From positions 1 to 55,568 of the forward strand of contig SVPF01000013.1 in NCBI GenBank assembly GCA_015066005.1: DNA of 55,568 nucleotides, written 5' to 3'. Positions 41,294-51,000 of this stretch are shown in pieces (positions within the stretch are counted from its first letter, which is position 1; each line of letters opens with the position of its first letter). The translations under genes were made by a program, and so were the position numbers. Below the pieces are notes generated by a model. It was not told where the DNA came from. It saw only the letters and a list, made by a program, of their open reading frames with translations, and ran no database searches. This DNA is from Oscillospiraceae bacterium. Its GTDB lineage: Bacteria > Bacillota > Clostridia > Oscillospirales > Acutalibacteraceae.

Positions 41294-42197
41294 TTTCGCT
41301 CAAGACACGAGTAACTACACGACCTACAATAAAGGTCACAAGGAATAATACCGTTGCTACCGCCGAAGCGTAACCCATTTGGAAACGAATAAATGCATAG
41401 TCGTAAAGGTGGGCTACTATTGTGTGACCGGCATAGCTGGGGCTTGGCAGTCCCGCAACCGAAACCGCCACATCAAATGCGCCAAAGGCGTTTGTAACCG
41501 CAGTAATTGCACCAAAAAGCAGCTGCGGCTTCATTTGTGGCAGGGTAAGATATTTAAGCTCTTGAAAACGGTTTTTAACACCATCAATTGCACCCGCCTC
41601 GTAAAGAGTTTTGTCCACATTTTGAAGACCTGCCAAAAATACGAGAAAGCCCGTACCCATACTCATCCAAACCGAAATTATAATAATTACAGGCAGTATA
41701 GTTTTTGGGTTTTGTGTCCACAAAATAGGGTCGTCAATAAAGCCAACGCTTATAAGAAGGTTGTTTATTAAGCCGTATTGGTCGGATGAGAAGAAATAAA
41801 GCCAAACCGAGCTCATAGCAACACCGCTGGTAATTGAAGGCGCATAAAATGCCAACGCAAAAGCATTACGCATTTTAAGCTGATTTAAAACCCAAGCGAC
41901 AAAAAAGCTCATTAAATAACCGACAGGGCCAACAATAACCGCAAAAATAAGTGTATTTTTAACGGCCGTCCAAAAAACCGCATCGTCTACAAGCATAAGC
42001 TCGTAATTTTTTAGGCCCACAAAATTTGCGGGCTGGAACATATTATAATCAGTAAAGCTTAAGCCAATGGCAATAACCGCAGGCGCAAGCACAAATACAG
42101 TAAACAAAATTGCAAAAGGAAGCTGCATTGCATAGCCTATCCAGTTTTTACGGATAAACCGTACTGCACCGGCGCCAAAATTTTCTTTTGTTTTCAT
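41286..42197 (-). CDS. sugar ABC transporter permease (MalF type), second set
   Basis: 303 residues, six spans, starting IGYAMQLPFAILFTVFVLAP. The EAA-like loop is TLYEAGAIDGVKNRFQELKY, with Gly in place of the second Ala. Partner of gene 40379, directly behind the large binding-protein gene (18-nt gap). Confidence 0.9.
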   Translation of the reverse strand: MKTKENFGAGAVRFIRKNWIGYAMQLPFAILFTVFVLAPAVIAIGLSFTDYNMFQPANFVGLKNYELMLVDDAVFWTAVKNTLIFAVIVGPVGYLMSFFVAWVLNQLKMRNAFALAFYAPSITSGVAMSSVWLYFFSSDQYGLINNLLISVGFIDDPILWTQNPKTILPVIIIISVWMSMGTGFLVFLAGLQNVDKTLYEAGAIDGVKNRFQELKYLTLPQMKPQLLFGAITAVTNAFGAFDVAVSVAGLPSPSYAGHTIVAHLYDYAFIRFQMGYASAVATVLFLVTFIVGRVVTRVLSESE

Positions 42198-42215
42198 TTT
42201 GTATGCAACCTCCTT

Positions 42216-45134
42216 TTATTTTTTATTTGCTTTAACATTATATTCATCCTGCTTGTTGCGAAGCTCGCGGTTAATTTCCTTAACAGCGTTTTCCAGAGCA
42301 TCACGAGGAGATAAAACACCCGCAACAACAACGTCGGTAAAGGCGTTGGTAACATAACGGCCTGTGTAATAACCGCCAAGCACAACAGGGGTTTCCTGCG
42401 CCCATTTCCATTGTTCTTGAATTACTTCAAGGTCGCCCCTGTTCCAATCAAGCGACATAAAGGCATTAACGTTTGCAGTATTCCAACGGGCTTCTACACC
42501 GACAAGGGCTTCCATTTCCCTTGCGTAATCCTTTTGGGTGTTTTCCTGACTCCACCACTTAAGGAATTCCCAACCGGCCTTATATTTGGGGTCGCGGTCG
42601 TTTTTAAGAATCATATCGCATTCGCCCGCAATACCACCGCAGGAACGGTTAATGGTGCCGTCCTCCTGCTTAATACCGGGAAGCGGTGCAATTGCCCACT
42701 TACCGATAAGCTCGGGCGCGGAGGTTGAAAGCTGAATGTAGAGTGAATAGTTGCCCACACCAATAGGCATTTCACCCGTGCGGAAGCGGTTAAAGAAGTT
42801 TGCGCTTACGGGCGAGCTATAGTGTGTGAACATTTCGGTATATTCACGGAAGGCAAGATATGCCTGCGGACTGTCTAGTGCCGAGGTGTAACCATCCTCA
42901 CTGTAATAAGCGCCGCCGTATTGATATAAAAATTGTGTGAAATCGGCATTTTGATAATATGAAAGACCGTTTTCAAACAACTGCGGAAGTGTATAATCGT
43001 ACAATTCCTGTCTTGTATTAGGTAAAGTAATGCCATACTTTTCAATAACGTCCGAACGGTAGAAAAGACAGCTGAAGTTCATGGTTTCAGGCATTGCGTA
43101 AACCCCACCCTCGTAAGTAAAGGGTGTGATGATTTGCGGAACAAAGCGTGAAGCAACTTCCTTATAATCGGTAAACTGTGTAAGGTCTACAGCCGCATCA
43201 CGAATTGCAAATTCAACAGGCGAGCCCGAAGCCACACCCATTGCAACATCAGGCGCTGTACCCGATGTCATAGAAAGCATAAGCACATTGGCGCTACCTG
43301 CGTTAAGCTGAGAAGCCGGAACAACGTTTACATTAACAAGAATGCCTGTTTTTGGTGTAAAGCTTTCATCGGCCATTTCCTTAATAATTTCAGCCCATTC
43401 ATTACCGCGGGCAATCCAAACATCAATTGTTTCGGTAATTACGGTTTCATCGTCTAACATGCCGCCAACATTGTTATAATCCTTAATAAAGGAAATAAGG
43501 AAATTTTTAATTGTACTGCGAAGCTTTTGGAGAAAGTTAGATTTTCTTATAGGTATTTTAACATCACTTGTGGCAACTGAAAATTCATCAATAAGTAAGG
43601 GCTGTGACTGCAGTTCAAGATACCACGAGCCAAGATTTGTTTGTGCCTGTGTAAGCTGGGAATATTTTTTTGCAATTGAAAAGGGATTATCCCGCATTCT
43701 TTTCAACTGCTGTATAATAGATATCAAATTACTGCCCATACTTGTTGATTTGCCCGAAATAGCATAAATGCGGTCATACTGCTGCTGCAAATCATCTATA
43801 AGGCGGTTCATATCGCCTTCCAAATTGGGAATGAATTTGAAAAATTGATAGTCGTAGTTGGGGTCGGGCTTGTTGCCTGTTAATTTTGTAATATCAAGCA
43901 GCATTTCCGACAAAATGGTCATATCATCGTAAAGTGTATGTAATATATCGGTAAGCTCACCCATAGTGACCGTCATAGTCATTGTGTGGGTGCCTTCCTC
44001 AAGGTAGAAAAGATAATCACCCTTTTCATCCCCCAAGGTAACGGTTTGCCATTCGGTGCTGTAATCAAAGCAAATTGATTCAAGCTCGGCAAAGGGAATT
44101 TTACCGTCAATTTCAACGGTGCGATAAGACGGAAGACCGTCATTCCAGGACTGTTTTACACGAAATGCAATTCGGTACAGGCCCGATTTTTTAACCTTAA
44201 ATTCATAGGTAACCGCTTGGTTGCCTTGGCGCCAACGGTAGCCGCCAACAGTGTTAAATACACGGTAACCATAGGCTATGGGCTTGGTTTCGGGGTCGCC
44301 GTCACTTTCAAGGCGTATTGTTGCATCGTTGCGGTTTTTCATTGCTTCTTCCGCCTGAAAGGTAAGAAGCTGTTCGTTTGTGTTAGATTTCGGATATGTA
44401 GCCGAAATCTCATCATAAGTGCCGACAGGCTTGTACGGTTCGACCGTTAGCTTAGAAATTGCCACGTCCTGCGAGGCGTAGCTTAAGGTAAGTGTGTGTG
44501 TTCCCGCTTTTAATGGGAAAATAAGCGGTGTGGTATAATAACCGCCGCTGTCACGAAGGTACTGTGACTGCCAGCATTCTATAACCTGAACAGAGGGGCG
44601 CACCTCATCGCCAATGCTGTTTACGCGCACCTCTCCGTTATCTTCAAACAAATGATAAAAAGGAATAGTATCCGCTTCGAAGCAGGGCACCTTGCCATCA
44701 ATAAGCAGTGAACGCACCGCCTTGCTGCCCGAAGCTTCTAAAATTGTGTAGTCGGCCTTGATTATATACCAGCCGTCAGTATTAAGGGTGAATTTCCACT
44801 GTATATCACCTGTTTTGGCATCCGACACAATGGCTTTTTCAGTATTGCCGTTAATATCAGCCCTAAGGGTGATGCCATCAGCTGCGGTGGCATCCGCAGC
44901 TGATAAAACAACAGTATCCTTACCCAAAACATAAGGGTTTTCTTTTAAAACCTCTGAAAGAAAGGGCGCACGGGTGCCATCACCACTTAACGATTCCGCA
45001 CCGCTAACGCCATTTGCCGCATTGGAGCCATCCGCCGAGGCGGAAATCACCACAGTAGATATTAGCATTACAGCCGCACAGCATACTGCGGTCAGGCGTC
45101 TTATTATAGAACACCTTTCCCAACTTGCGAACAT
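42216..45134 (-). CDS. 972-residue solute-binding protein with N-terminal carbohydrate-binding-like domains
   Basis: Signal peptide ending VISASADG (no lipobox). Residues about 60-230 and 255-400 look like two related beta-sandwich modules with similar motifs (VRSLLIDGKVPCFEADTIPF / YRTVEIDGKIPFAELESICF; FPLKAGTHTLTL / YLEEGTHTMTM), as in CBM6-like domains. About 400-560 is a helical linker. About 565-950 is an ABC solute-binding fold (TIDVWIARGNEWAEIIKEMA; MSMTSGTAPDVAMGVASG-like segment). The usual clostridial binding protein is about 450 residues, so this one is fused to ligand-capture modules. Probably secreted or held by interaction with the permeases. Confidence 0.85.
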   Translation of the reverse strand: MFASWERCSIIRRLTAVCCAAVMLISTVVISASADGSNAANGVSGAESLSGDGTRAPFLSEVLKENPYVLGKDTVVLSAADATAADGITLRADINGNTEKAIVSDAKTGDIQWKFTLNTDGWYIIKADYTILEASGSKAVRSLLIDGKVPCFEADTIPFYHLFEDNGEVRVNSIGDEVRPSVQVIECWQSQYLRDSGGYYTTPLIFPLKAGTHTLTLSYASQDVAISKLTVEPYKPVGTYDEISATYPKSNTNEQLLTFQAEEAMKNRNDATIRLESDGDPETKPIAYGYRVFNTVGGYRWRQGNQAVTYEFKVKKSGLYRIAFRVKQSWNDGLPSYRTVEIDGKIPFAELESICFDYSTEWQTVTLGDEKGDYLFYLEEGTHTMTMTVTMGELTDILHTLYDDMTILSEMLLDITKLTGNKPDPNYDYQFFKFIPNLEGDMNRLIDDLQQQYDRIYAISGKSTSMGSNLISIIQQLKRMRDNPFSIAKKYSQLTQAQTNLGSWYLELQSQPLLIDEFSVATSDVKIPIRKSNFLQKLRSTIKNFLISFIKDYNNVGGMLDDETVITETIDVWIARGNEWAEIIKEMADESFTPKTGILVNVNVVPASQLNAGSANVLMLSMTSGTAPDVAMGVASGSPVEFAIRDAAVDLTQFTDYKEVASRFVPQIITPFTYEGGVYAMPETMNFSCLFYRSDVIEKYGITLPNTRQELYDYTLPQLFENGLSYYQNADFTQFLYQYGGAYYSEDGYTSALDSPQAYLAFREYTEMFTHYSSPVSANFFNRFRTGEMPIGVGNYSLYIQLSTSAPELIGKWAIAPLPGIKQEDGTINRSCGGIAGECDMILKNDRDPKYKAGWEFLKWWSQENTQKDYAREMEALVGVEARWNTANVNAFMSLDWNRGDLEVIQEQWKWAQETPVVLGGYYTGRYVTNAFTDVVVAGVLSPRDALENAVKEINRELRNKQDEYNVKANKK

Positions 45135-45148
45135 AAAATTTCACCCTT

Positions 45149-46423
45149 TCAGACAATATCGCTTAATTTAACACGAGTTAACTCCATTACTTCCTTTTGC
45201 TTGGAGTAGAAAATATACATATAATCATCTTGAATTAAAACTTCAGGATAAGCGTAATAGCCATCCTTAGCCCAACCGCTTTGCTGAAGCTCATACTTTT
45301 CATCGCGAAGTATGTATTCACGGTCCCAGTTATAGCCGTCATCGGAAATTTGAAGCACTAACGGATAGCGGTTAGAGCCAAAACGTGAAGTACCTACAAA
45401 ATAGAAACGACCGTCAGGCAAGCGACCGAAATTAGCCATTGTAGCTTCGGTAGCAAAGTTTGTCGGGTAAACATCGGTAAAGGTTTCACCGTTGTCATAG
45501 CTTTCGGTCATCCAAATTCTATTAGTATTACTGCGTATCATAACATGGATAACGTAATCATCGGTCTGATACCAAGAAGCCTCCTGTAAAATGTTGGCGC
45601 CACGATCAAATCCGGACTGTTCCTGTGCAGAAGTAAGGCCGCCCCATTTCCAATTAACAGCACCAATATCATCAGACCTTATAACCCCTGTACCTGCACC
45701 CGCAAAATATCTTCCTGTAAGGGACATTTTAGGTGATTCGTTAGCTGCAATCGAAATAACTGATGGGGTAGTCCATGTTTTACCATCAGTAGTAGAGGTA
45801 ACCTTGGATACATATTTATAGTACTTGATTATTTGCGGAATCCACGTACCGTCAGAGCGGAAATTATCAGGTCCAAAATGACATTCACGGTAATAGTAGT
45901 AAAGCTTATTAGGGGTGGAAACGAAAAATCCGCCCTGATTTGCCGTCATACCAAATCCGCCGTCAATAGAAGGACCAACAACCACGGGCTTGCTCCAATT
46001 TTTAAAATCAGACGAGCTGGAAACTACAATGCTTTGACCGGGGGAATCCTCATCCTTAGCGGCCTGACCCCAAGCAGCATAAAACTTACCCTTAAAGTAA
46101 GCAAAACCCGGCTGATGCTTAAAGCCGTTTTCAGGTTCAAAATCAGAAACTACTACCTTTTCGGAAGCAATTTTTTTACTGTTTTTAAGTGCCTTAGAGT
46201 TATCAACCTTTGCGGCTGACTGCTGTATAGAAAGTGCAGGTGTAACGGGGAAGGTGTCCTTCCATTTTTCAGGGTCGTAGGTCACGGTTGAGCCTGAAGG
46301 TGTATCCGACGGATCATCACCGTTTGAGCCTGAAGAGGTGCCGCCACAGCCTGCAAGAGTAGCAACTGCCAAAAGTAAAGCGGCAATTCTTACAGCGGTG
46401 CGTTTAAAGTCGCTTCGCTTCAT
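45149..46423 (-). CDS. BNR-type lipoprotein
   Basis: 424 residues from the ATG at 46423 (AAGGGTGA upstream; a GTG three codons earlier overlaps it). Lipobox LAGCGG, then a Ser/Gly/Asp-rich linker (about 25-50), then a beta-propeller with Asp-box-like motifs (SSSDFKNWS, TTDGKTWTT, SYDNGETFT, SDDGYNWD). It resembles sialidase or GH-type propellers but lacks an obvious catalytic set, so it may bind or trim the glycan at the surface. Located between the two binding-protein genes. Confidence 0.72.
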   Translation of the reverse strand: MKRSDFKRTAVRIAALLLAVATLAGCGGTSSGSNGDDPSDTPSGSTVTYDPEKWKDTFPVTPALSIQQSAAKVDNSKALKNSKKIASEKVVVSDFEPENGFKHQPGFAYFKGKFYAAWGQAAKDEDSPGQSIVVSSSSDFKNWSKPVVVGPSIDGGFGMTANQGGFFVSTPNKLYYYYRECHFGPDNFRSDGTWIPQIIKYYKYVSKVTSTTDGKTWTTPSVISIAANESPKMSLTGRYFAGAGTGVIRSDDIGAVNWKWGGLTSAQEQSGFDRGANILQEASWYQTDDYVIHVMIRSNTNRIWMTESYDNGETFTDVYPTNFATEATMANFGRLPDGRFYFVGTSRFGSNRYPLVLQISDDGYNWDREYILRDEKYELQQSGWAKDGYYAYPEVLIQDDYMYIFYSKQKEVMELTRVKLSDIV

Positions 46424-46443
46424 TATTTTCACCCTTCTTTTTA

Positions 46444-46473
46444 GCCGATACAGCGCGCTTGCGCCGTATCGGC
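46444..46473 (-). other. intercistronic hairpin
   Basis: GCCGATAC / GTATCGGC with inner GCGC pairing, between the 46481 binding-protein gene and the BNR lipoprotein gene. No T run follows on the minus strand, so it more likely protects the upstream message end, giving more binding protein than downstream products. Confidence 0.6.
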
Positions 46474-46480
46474 ATTAAAT

Positions 46481-48004
46481 TTAAGAATTACATTCCTTAA
46501 GTAAATCTTCCACGCCAAGCTTTTTCATTTCGGCTAAGAAGCTGTCAAATTCGGTAAGACTGCGTGTGCCCTTAACGAACTTAATAACCTGCTGCTTAGC
46601 ATAGGTGTTTATAGTATCGTAACGGCTGATTTTTTCAGTACCGATATCAGGCTTGGTGTCACGCTTAGCGGTAAAGTTACCTGCTTCAAGGTCCTTATCG
46701 TAAATGTTAGCGTATTTCTTATCTAACTCGTCAACCTCATAATCTTCCCAAACAACACCCATATTGTCATAGAAGGGTGCGAAGCAAAGCTGACCGAGAC
46801 CTAAGTCAGACATCCACTGATAGTTGGGCTGTGCAGCCTTTTCGTACTTCTTCCAAACTGTTTTGGGAACATAGGGATTGCCGTCCTTATCAAGCTTGTA
46901 GGTTTCATCAAGCTTACCGTAGGTGTTGATAAGCATAGCTTCTTCAGAATAGCACCAGTCCATAAATTCTAAAAGTCTGTCAGGATATTTTGCCTTTGCG
47001 CTGAGGCAGTACTGGGTAGCATAGTTAGTAAGCTGTGTCCAAGCAAGACCTTCCTTTTTACCAAACGAGTTGGTCATAAGCGGTAAGGAGTTGATGGTTG
47101 CATAGGGGTTAGTTTTTCTTAACTGTTCGGTTTGCATGCTTGCAAGCACGCCGTTGTCCATCCAGAAGAATACGTTACCTGCCTGTACCTTCTTTTCAAA
47201 GCTGCTGGAATCTGACATATCAAACTTAGGATCAAGAATACCTTCGTTATAGGTTCTTATCATAAACTGTAATACGGTACGGAATTCTTCCTCCATAACA
47301 CCGCAAACATACTTTTTAGAATCCTCATCATAATGGATAAGGTAATTCATACCTAAAGCCTGTGTCCAGTATTCAAGCAAAAAGCTACCTGAACGGGTTG
47401 CAAAGGGTGTGCTGTTAGGATAAAGCTTCTTAAGCTTTTTCATTGTTTCAAACCATTCATCCCAGGTTTTAGGTGCCTTAAGGTTATGGTTATCAAGTGT
47501 ATCATAACGAATAGCAAGCTGTACGGGAGTATCGGGATAATCAATATGGTGTAAACCAAAGCCTAAGTATTTTCCGTCAACCTTTGTGGATTCAAGACCT
47601 TCAATATCCTTTGTAAGCTTCCAATAGTTAGGGGTTTTCTTTTCCATAACATTAGTAAGGTCCATAAACAAAGCGCTGTTAAAGGTTTGAAGCTCGGCAT
47701 GGGTAAGCATTGTAATGTCATACATTTGACCCGATGCGTTTGCCGCTGCAAGCTTGGTTTGCGCTTCGGTACCTACGCCGATATCAACATCAAGTGTAAC
47801 ACCTGTTTTTTCGGTAATAAGGTTCCACTTCATAGCGTCGGTTTTAATGGGTTGATATACGTGTTCCTTTAAGAACAGGGTGTAGGTTACGGGCTTGTCG
47901 GTATAAGCCGCAGTGCTTCCGCCGTTACCCGAACCGCCGCCGCAGCCTGCAAAAACACAAGCTACCAAGCACATAACTAAAGCCAATGAAAGTATTCGTT
48001 TCAT
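46481..48004 (-). CDS. extracellular solute-binding lipoprotein
   Basis: 507 residues. Signal peptide with lipobox VFAGC, then Gly/Ser linker, then a family-1-type binding fold: VTYTLFLKEHVYQPIKTDAM, ASGQMYDITMLTHAELQ, APKTWDEWFETMKKLKKLYP, YPDRLLEFMDWCYSEEAMLI. The long form and lack of MalE-like motifs fit clostridial oligosaccharide receptors. It is flanked by hairpins on both sides, consistent with high expression of a receptor relative to the permeases. Confidence 0.88.
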   Translation of the reverse strand: MKRILSLALVMCLVACVFAGCGGGSGNGGSTAAYTDKPVTYTLFLKEHVYQPIKTDAMKWNLITEKTGVTLDVDIGVGTEAQTKLAAANASGQMYDITMLTHAELQTFNSALFMDLTNVMEKKTPNYWKLTKDIEGLESTKVDGKYLGFGLHHIDYPDTPVQLAIRYDTLDNHNLKAPKTWDEWFETMKKLKKLYPNSTPFATRSGSFLLEYWTQALGMNYLIHYDEDSKKYVCGVMEEEFRTVLQFMIRTYNEGILDPKFDMSDSSSFEKKVQAGNVFFWMDNGVLASMQTEQLRKTNPYATINSLPLMTNSFGKKEGLAWTQLTNYATQYCLSAKAKYPDRLLEFMDWCYSEEAMLINTYGKLDETYKLDKDGNPYVPKTVWKKYEKAAQPNYQWMSDLGLGQLCFAPFYDNMGVVWEDYEVDELDKKYANIYDKDLEAGNFTAKRDTKPDIGTEKISRYDTINTYAKQQVIKFVKGTRSLTEFDSFLAEMKKLGVEDLLKECNS

Positions 48005-48038
48005 ATTAAAGCTCCTATCATTTATTTTTTATAATTTT

Positions 48039-48068
48039 GGAAAAGCAAGGCTTTACCCTGCTTTTCCT
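48039..48068 (-). other. intercistronic hairpin
   Basis: GGAAAAGCA ... TGCTTTTCC with GG/CC extension. Between the repeat-protein and solute-binding genes, without a T run on the minus strand; probably an RNA processing or stability element. Confidence 0.55.
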
Positions 48069-48092
48069 TATTATTTTTAAAGGTTATTGCTT

Positions 48093-51000
48093 TTAAGAAC
48101 GCTTTTTCTTAAAGATAATTACGCCCGCTACTGCGCCGCCTGCTATAACCAAAACAGCCGCAACTACAATAATTGCAATAACTATGCCGGACAATTTGCC
48201 TTTTTCCTTACCGTCAGCAGCATCATTCTTTTCAGCCTCATCATCGTTGCCTTCGGTAAGCTTAACATAATCCTCAATATCCTTTTCGCTCTTGAAAGCG
48301 CCAGCCCATTTAACATAAACGGTGTCACCCTCCTGCGCGGTTGCTTCAGAAATAAAGTCAAGCTTTAAAGCACTCCAATTGCCGTCGAAGAAGAATGCGG
48401 CGGTGGGGTCAGCAGTACAGTCAATAATAATTGTTTGCCATTCGCTTGTGGGGTTATAGCCAAGAAGCTTAACCTGACAGTCGGCGGCATCAATATCCTC
48501 AGCAAGATATTTTTCAATTGAATAGGTTGTGCGGTAATGTGCCCAACCGCCTGTAAGGCTATCCTTTGAAAGCTTAACTCGCAAAGCGATAAAGGGATAA
48601 TCGGTAGCCTTAAGCTCGGCATTAACGGGTATCTTATCACCCAAAACAATACGACCCGGTGTGGCGGTAACTGCGCCGTCACCGTTAGTGTCGGTAACGG
48701 TTACCTTCATAGCGTTAGCGGCAAAGTCATATTCAAACTTGGTATCACCCGCAGCTGAAACATGGTTATTGATTACTTCACCCTTTGTAAGATCCCAGAA
48801 GAACTTTGTGGGAGCCTTGCCGTCAGGGTCGGACGAGGTGTTTTTCTTGGGATTTTCAATACCTGCATAAGCGTAAGCTTCATCAGCAGTTGCAAATACG
48901 CCTGCCCACTGAATGTAGAATACATCATCCTTAGTAGGAACGGTATTAATATCCATAAGCTTGGTAATTAAACCAAACCAAGTGCCTGTGTAAGCATCAT
49001 CATAAGCTTCATAGCCTGTGGCATCAATTACCATATACTGCCATTCATCAGTAGCGTTGTACTGTTCAATTGGAAGCTGTACACGGAATTTTGTAGGATA
49101 CTTAGAATTTGTACCCGCCCAAACCGAATTAAGAACAGAAGAAACATTCTTGGTCTTAATCTTCATAGCAAATACAGGATAATCAGCAACATTAATTGCT
49201 TCACCTCGTGCATACATTGCAACAACGCCTGCATTTTTATCCTTGTAATTCTTAGGCTCTACCTTTAACGCCTTTTCGCCTTTATCGTAAGAAACCTTTG
49301 TGTTAGAGTTTCCGTCAGCCGATACGTCACCGTTTTCAATCCATCCGGTTGTATTGAAAGCTTCGGTAAAGTTGTAGAAGAAGGGCGAGGGGTTGGGGTC
49401 AACATATTCGGGAGGTACTTCCATACCTGCATAAGCGTAAGCATCCTTAGCGGTTTTAAATGCGCCTGCCCATTTAATAAAGCAGTAATCCTTCGCAGTA
49501 GGAATTGCATTTTCACCTAAAAGTCGTAGCAAGAAGCCGTCCCAATTGCCTGTGTAATACTTATTATCAAACTTAGTGCCGTCAAATACCAAAAGCTGCC
49601 ATTCGTTGTTGTGCTTATAAGTTTTAAGCACATTTGAAATCATAAACTTGCTTCCGCCATCGGGACGGTCAGTACCCGGCAATAAACCGCCAAGTGCACG
49701 GTCAGGGTTGTTAAGCTTAACCATAACCGCCATAACGGGATATTCCTTTACCGATGCTGTACCGTTTGCAAGGATTGAAACACGGCCTGCTTTTTTATTC
49801 TTTGTGTCTGCCGTACCAAGCTTTAAAGCCTTTTCGGTTTCGTCATAAGAAAGGGTTGTATTACTGCCGCCTTCGGCAAATATTATTTTATTGCCAAGCC
49901 ACGCATTTGTATCAATCTTATTTGTAAAATCGTAAAAGAATACGGGCTTATCATTACCATCATCCGCAGGCTTTTGCATATCGGCATAAGCATAAACATC
50001 ATCAATCGTCTTAAATGCGCCTGCCCATTGTACCCAACAAGCATCGGTCTTAGCCGCTAATTCAGCATCACTAAGCAAGCGGAAAAGTGCCGACTTCCAC
50101 TGTCCCTTAAAGCCTTTATTGCCTGTATTATCAAGAATAATAAGCTGCCAATCACCTGTTGTTGCGTGAGTGGTTCGATTCAAAAGGTCGGGTCCGTCAT
50201 ATGTTCTGTTAGCACCGTTATTTTGTGTACCCGCCCAAATACCTGCAAAGCCTTGATTTGCGGTATTAACCTTAATTTTAAGTGCATATATCGGATAATC
50301 CGCTGTGTTAGTTGTCTTGTTGTCGGCTTCAAAAGCAAATCGTCCGGCTGTACCTTTTGTAAAGTCCTGAGGAGATACCTTAAGCGCACGCTTTAAGGGG
50401 TCGTAGGAGAACACTGTATTAGCGCCGCCGCCATTATGTAAAAGGTGTACACCGCCTGTACCTTTAATAAGGCTTACGGTTTCGCTAAGGTCACTGAAGT
50501 TATAGAAAAACTCCGACGGGTCTTCCTTGCCGCTACCGTCACCTATTTCAGATGTTTCGGCACCGTCAAGACCGAAGGACTTAATATAATACTGTTCGGC
50601 TTCGGCAGTTGTCTTAAATGCGCCTGCCCATTCTACCCAACAAACATCGTTTTCGGTGGGAGTAAGGTTATTTGACATAAGGCGAACAATCATACCATAC
50701 CATTGACCCGAATAATATTGGTCGGTAGTTTTGCTTCCATCATAAAGCAACAATTCCCAGTCACCTGTACGGCTATAGGTCTGGCAAACATCCTTTGCCT
50801 TGTATTTACTTGTCGAACCGTTGTTATAAGTACCCGGCCAAATGCCGCCAAATGGACGGGTTGTATTTTTAGTTTTAATTTTAATTGCAATTACGGGGTA
50901 TTCCTTAACCTCAATACCTGCATTGTTTGAACGAATTTCAAATCGTGCGGCATCAACAGCAGTTAAGTCTTTAGGAGAAATTTTAATTGCACCTTCGGTT

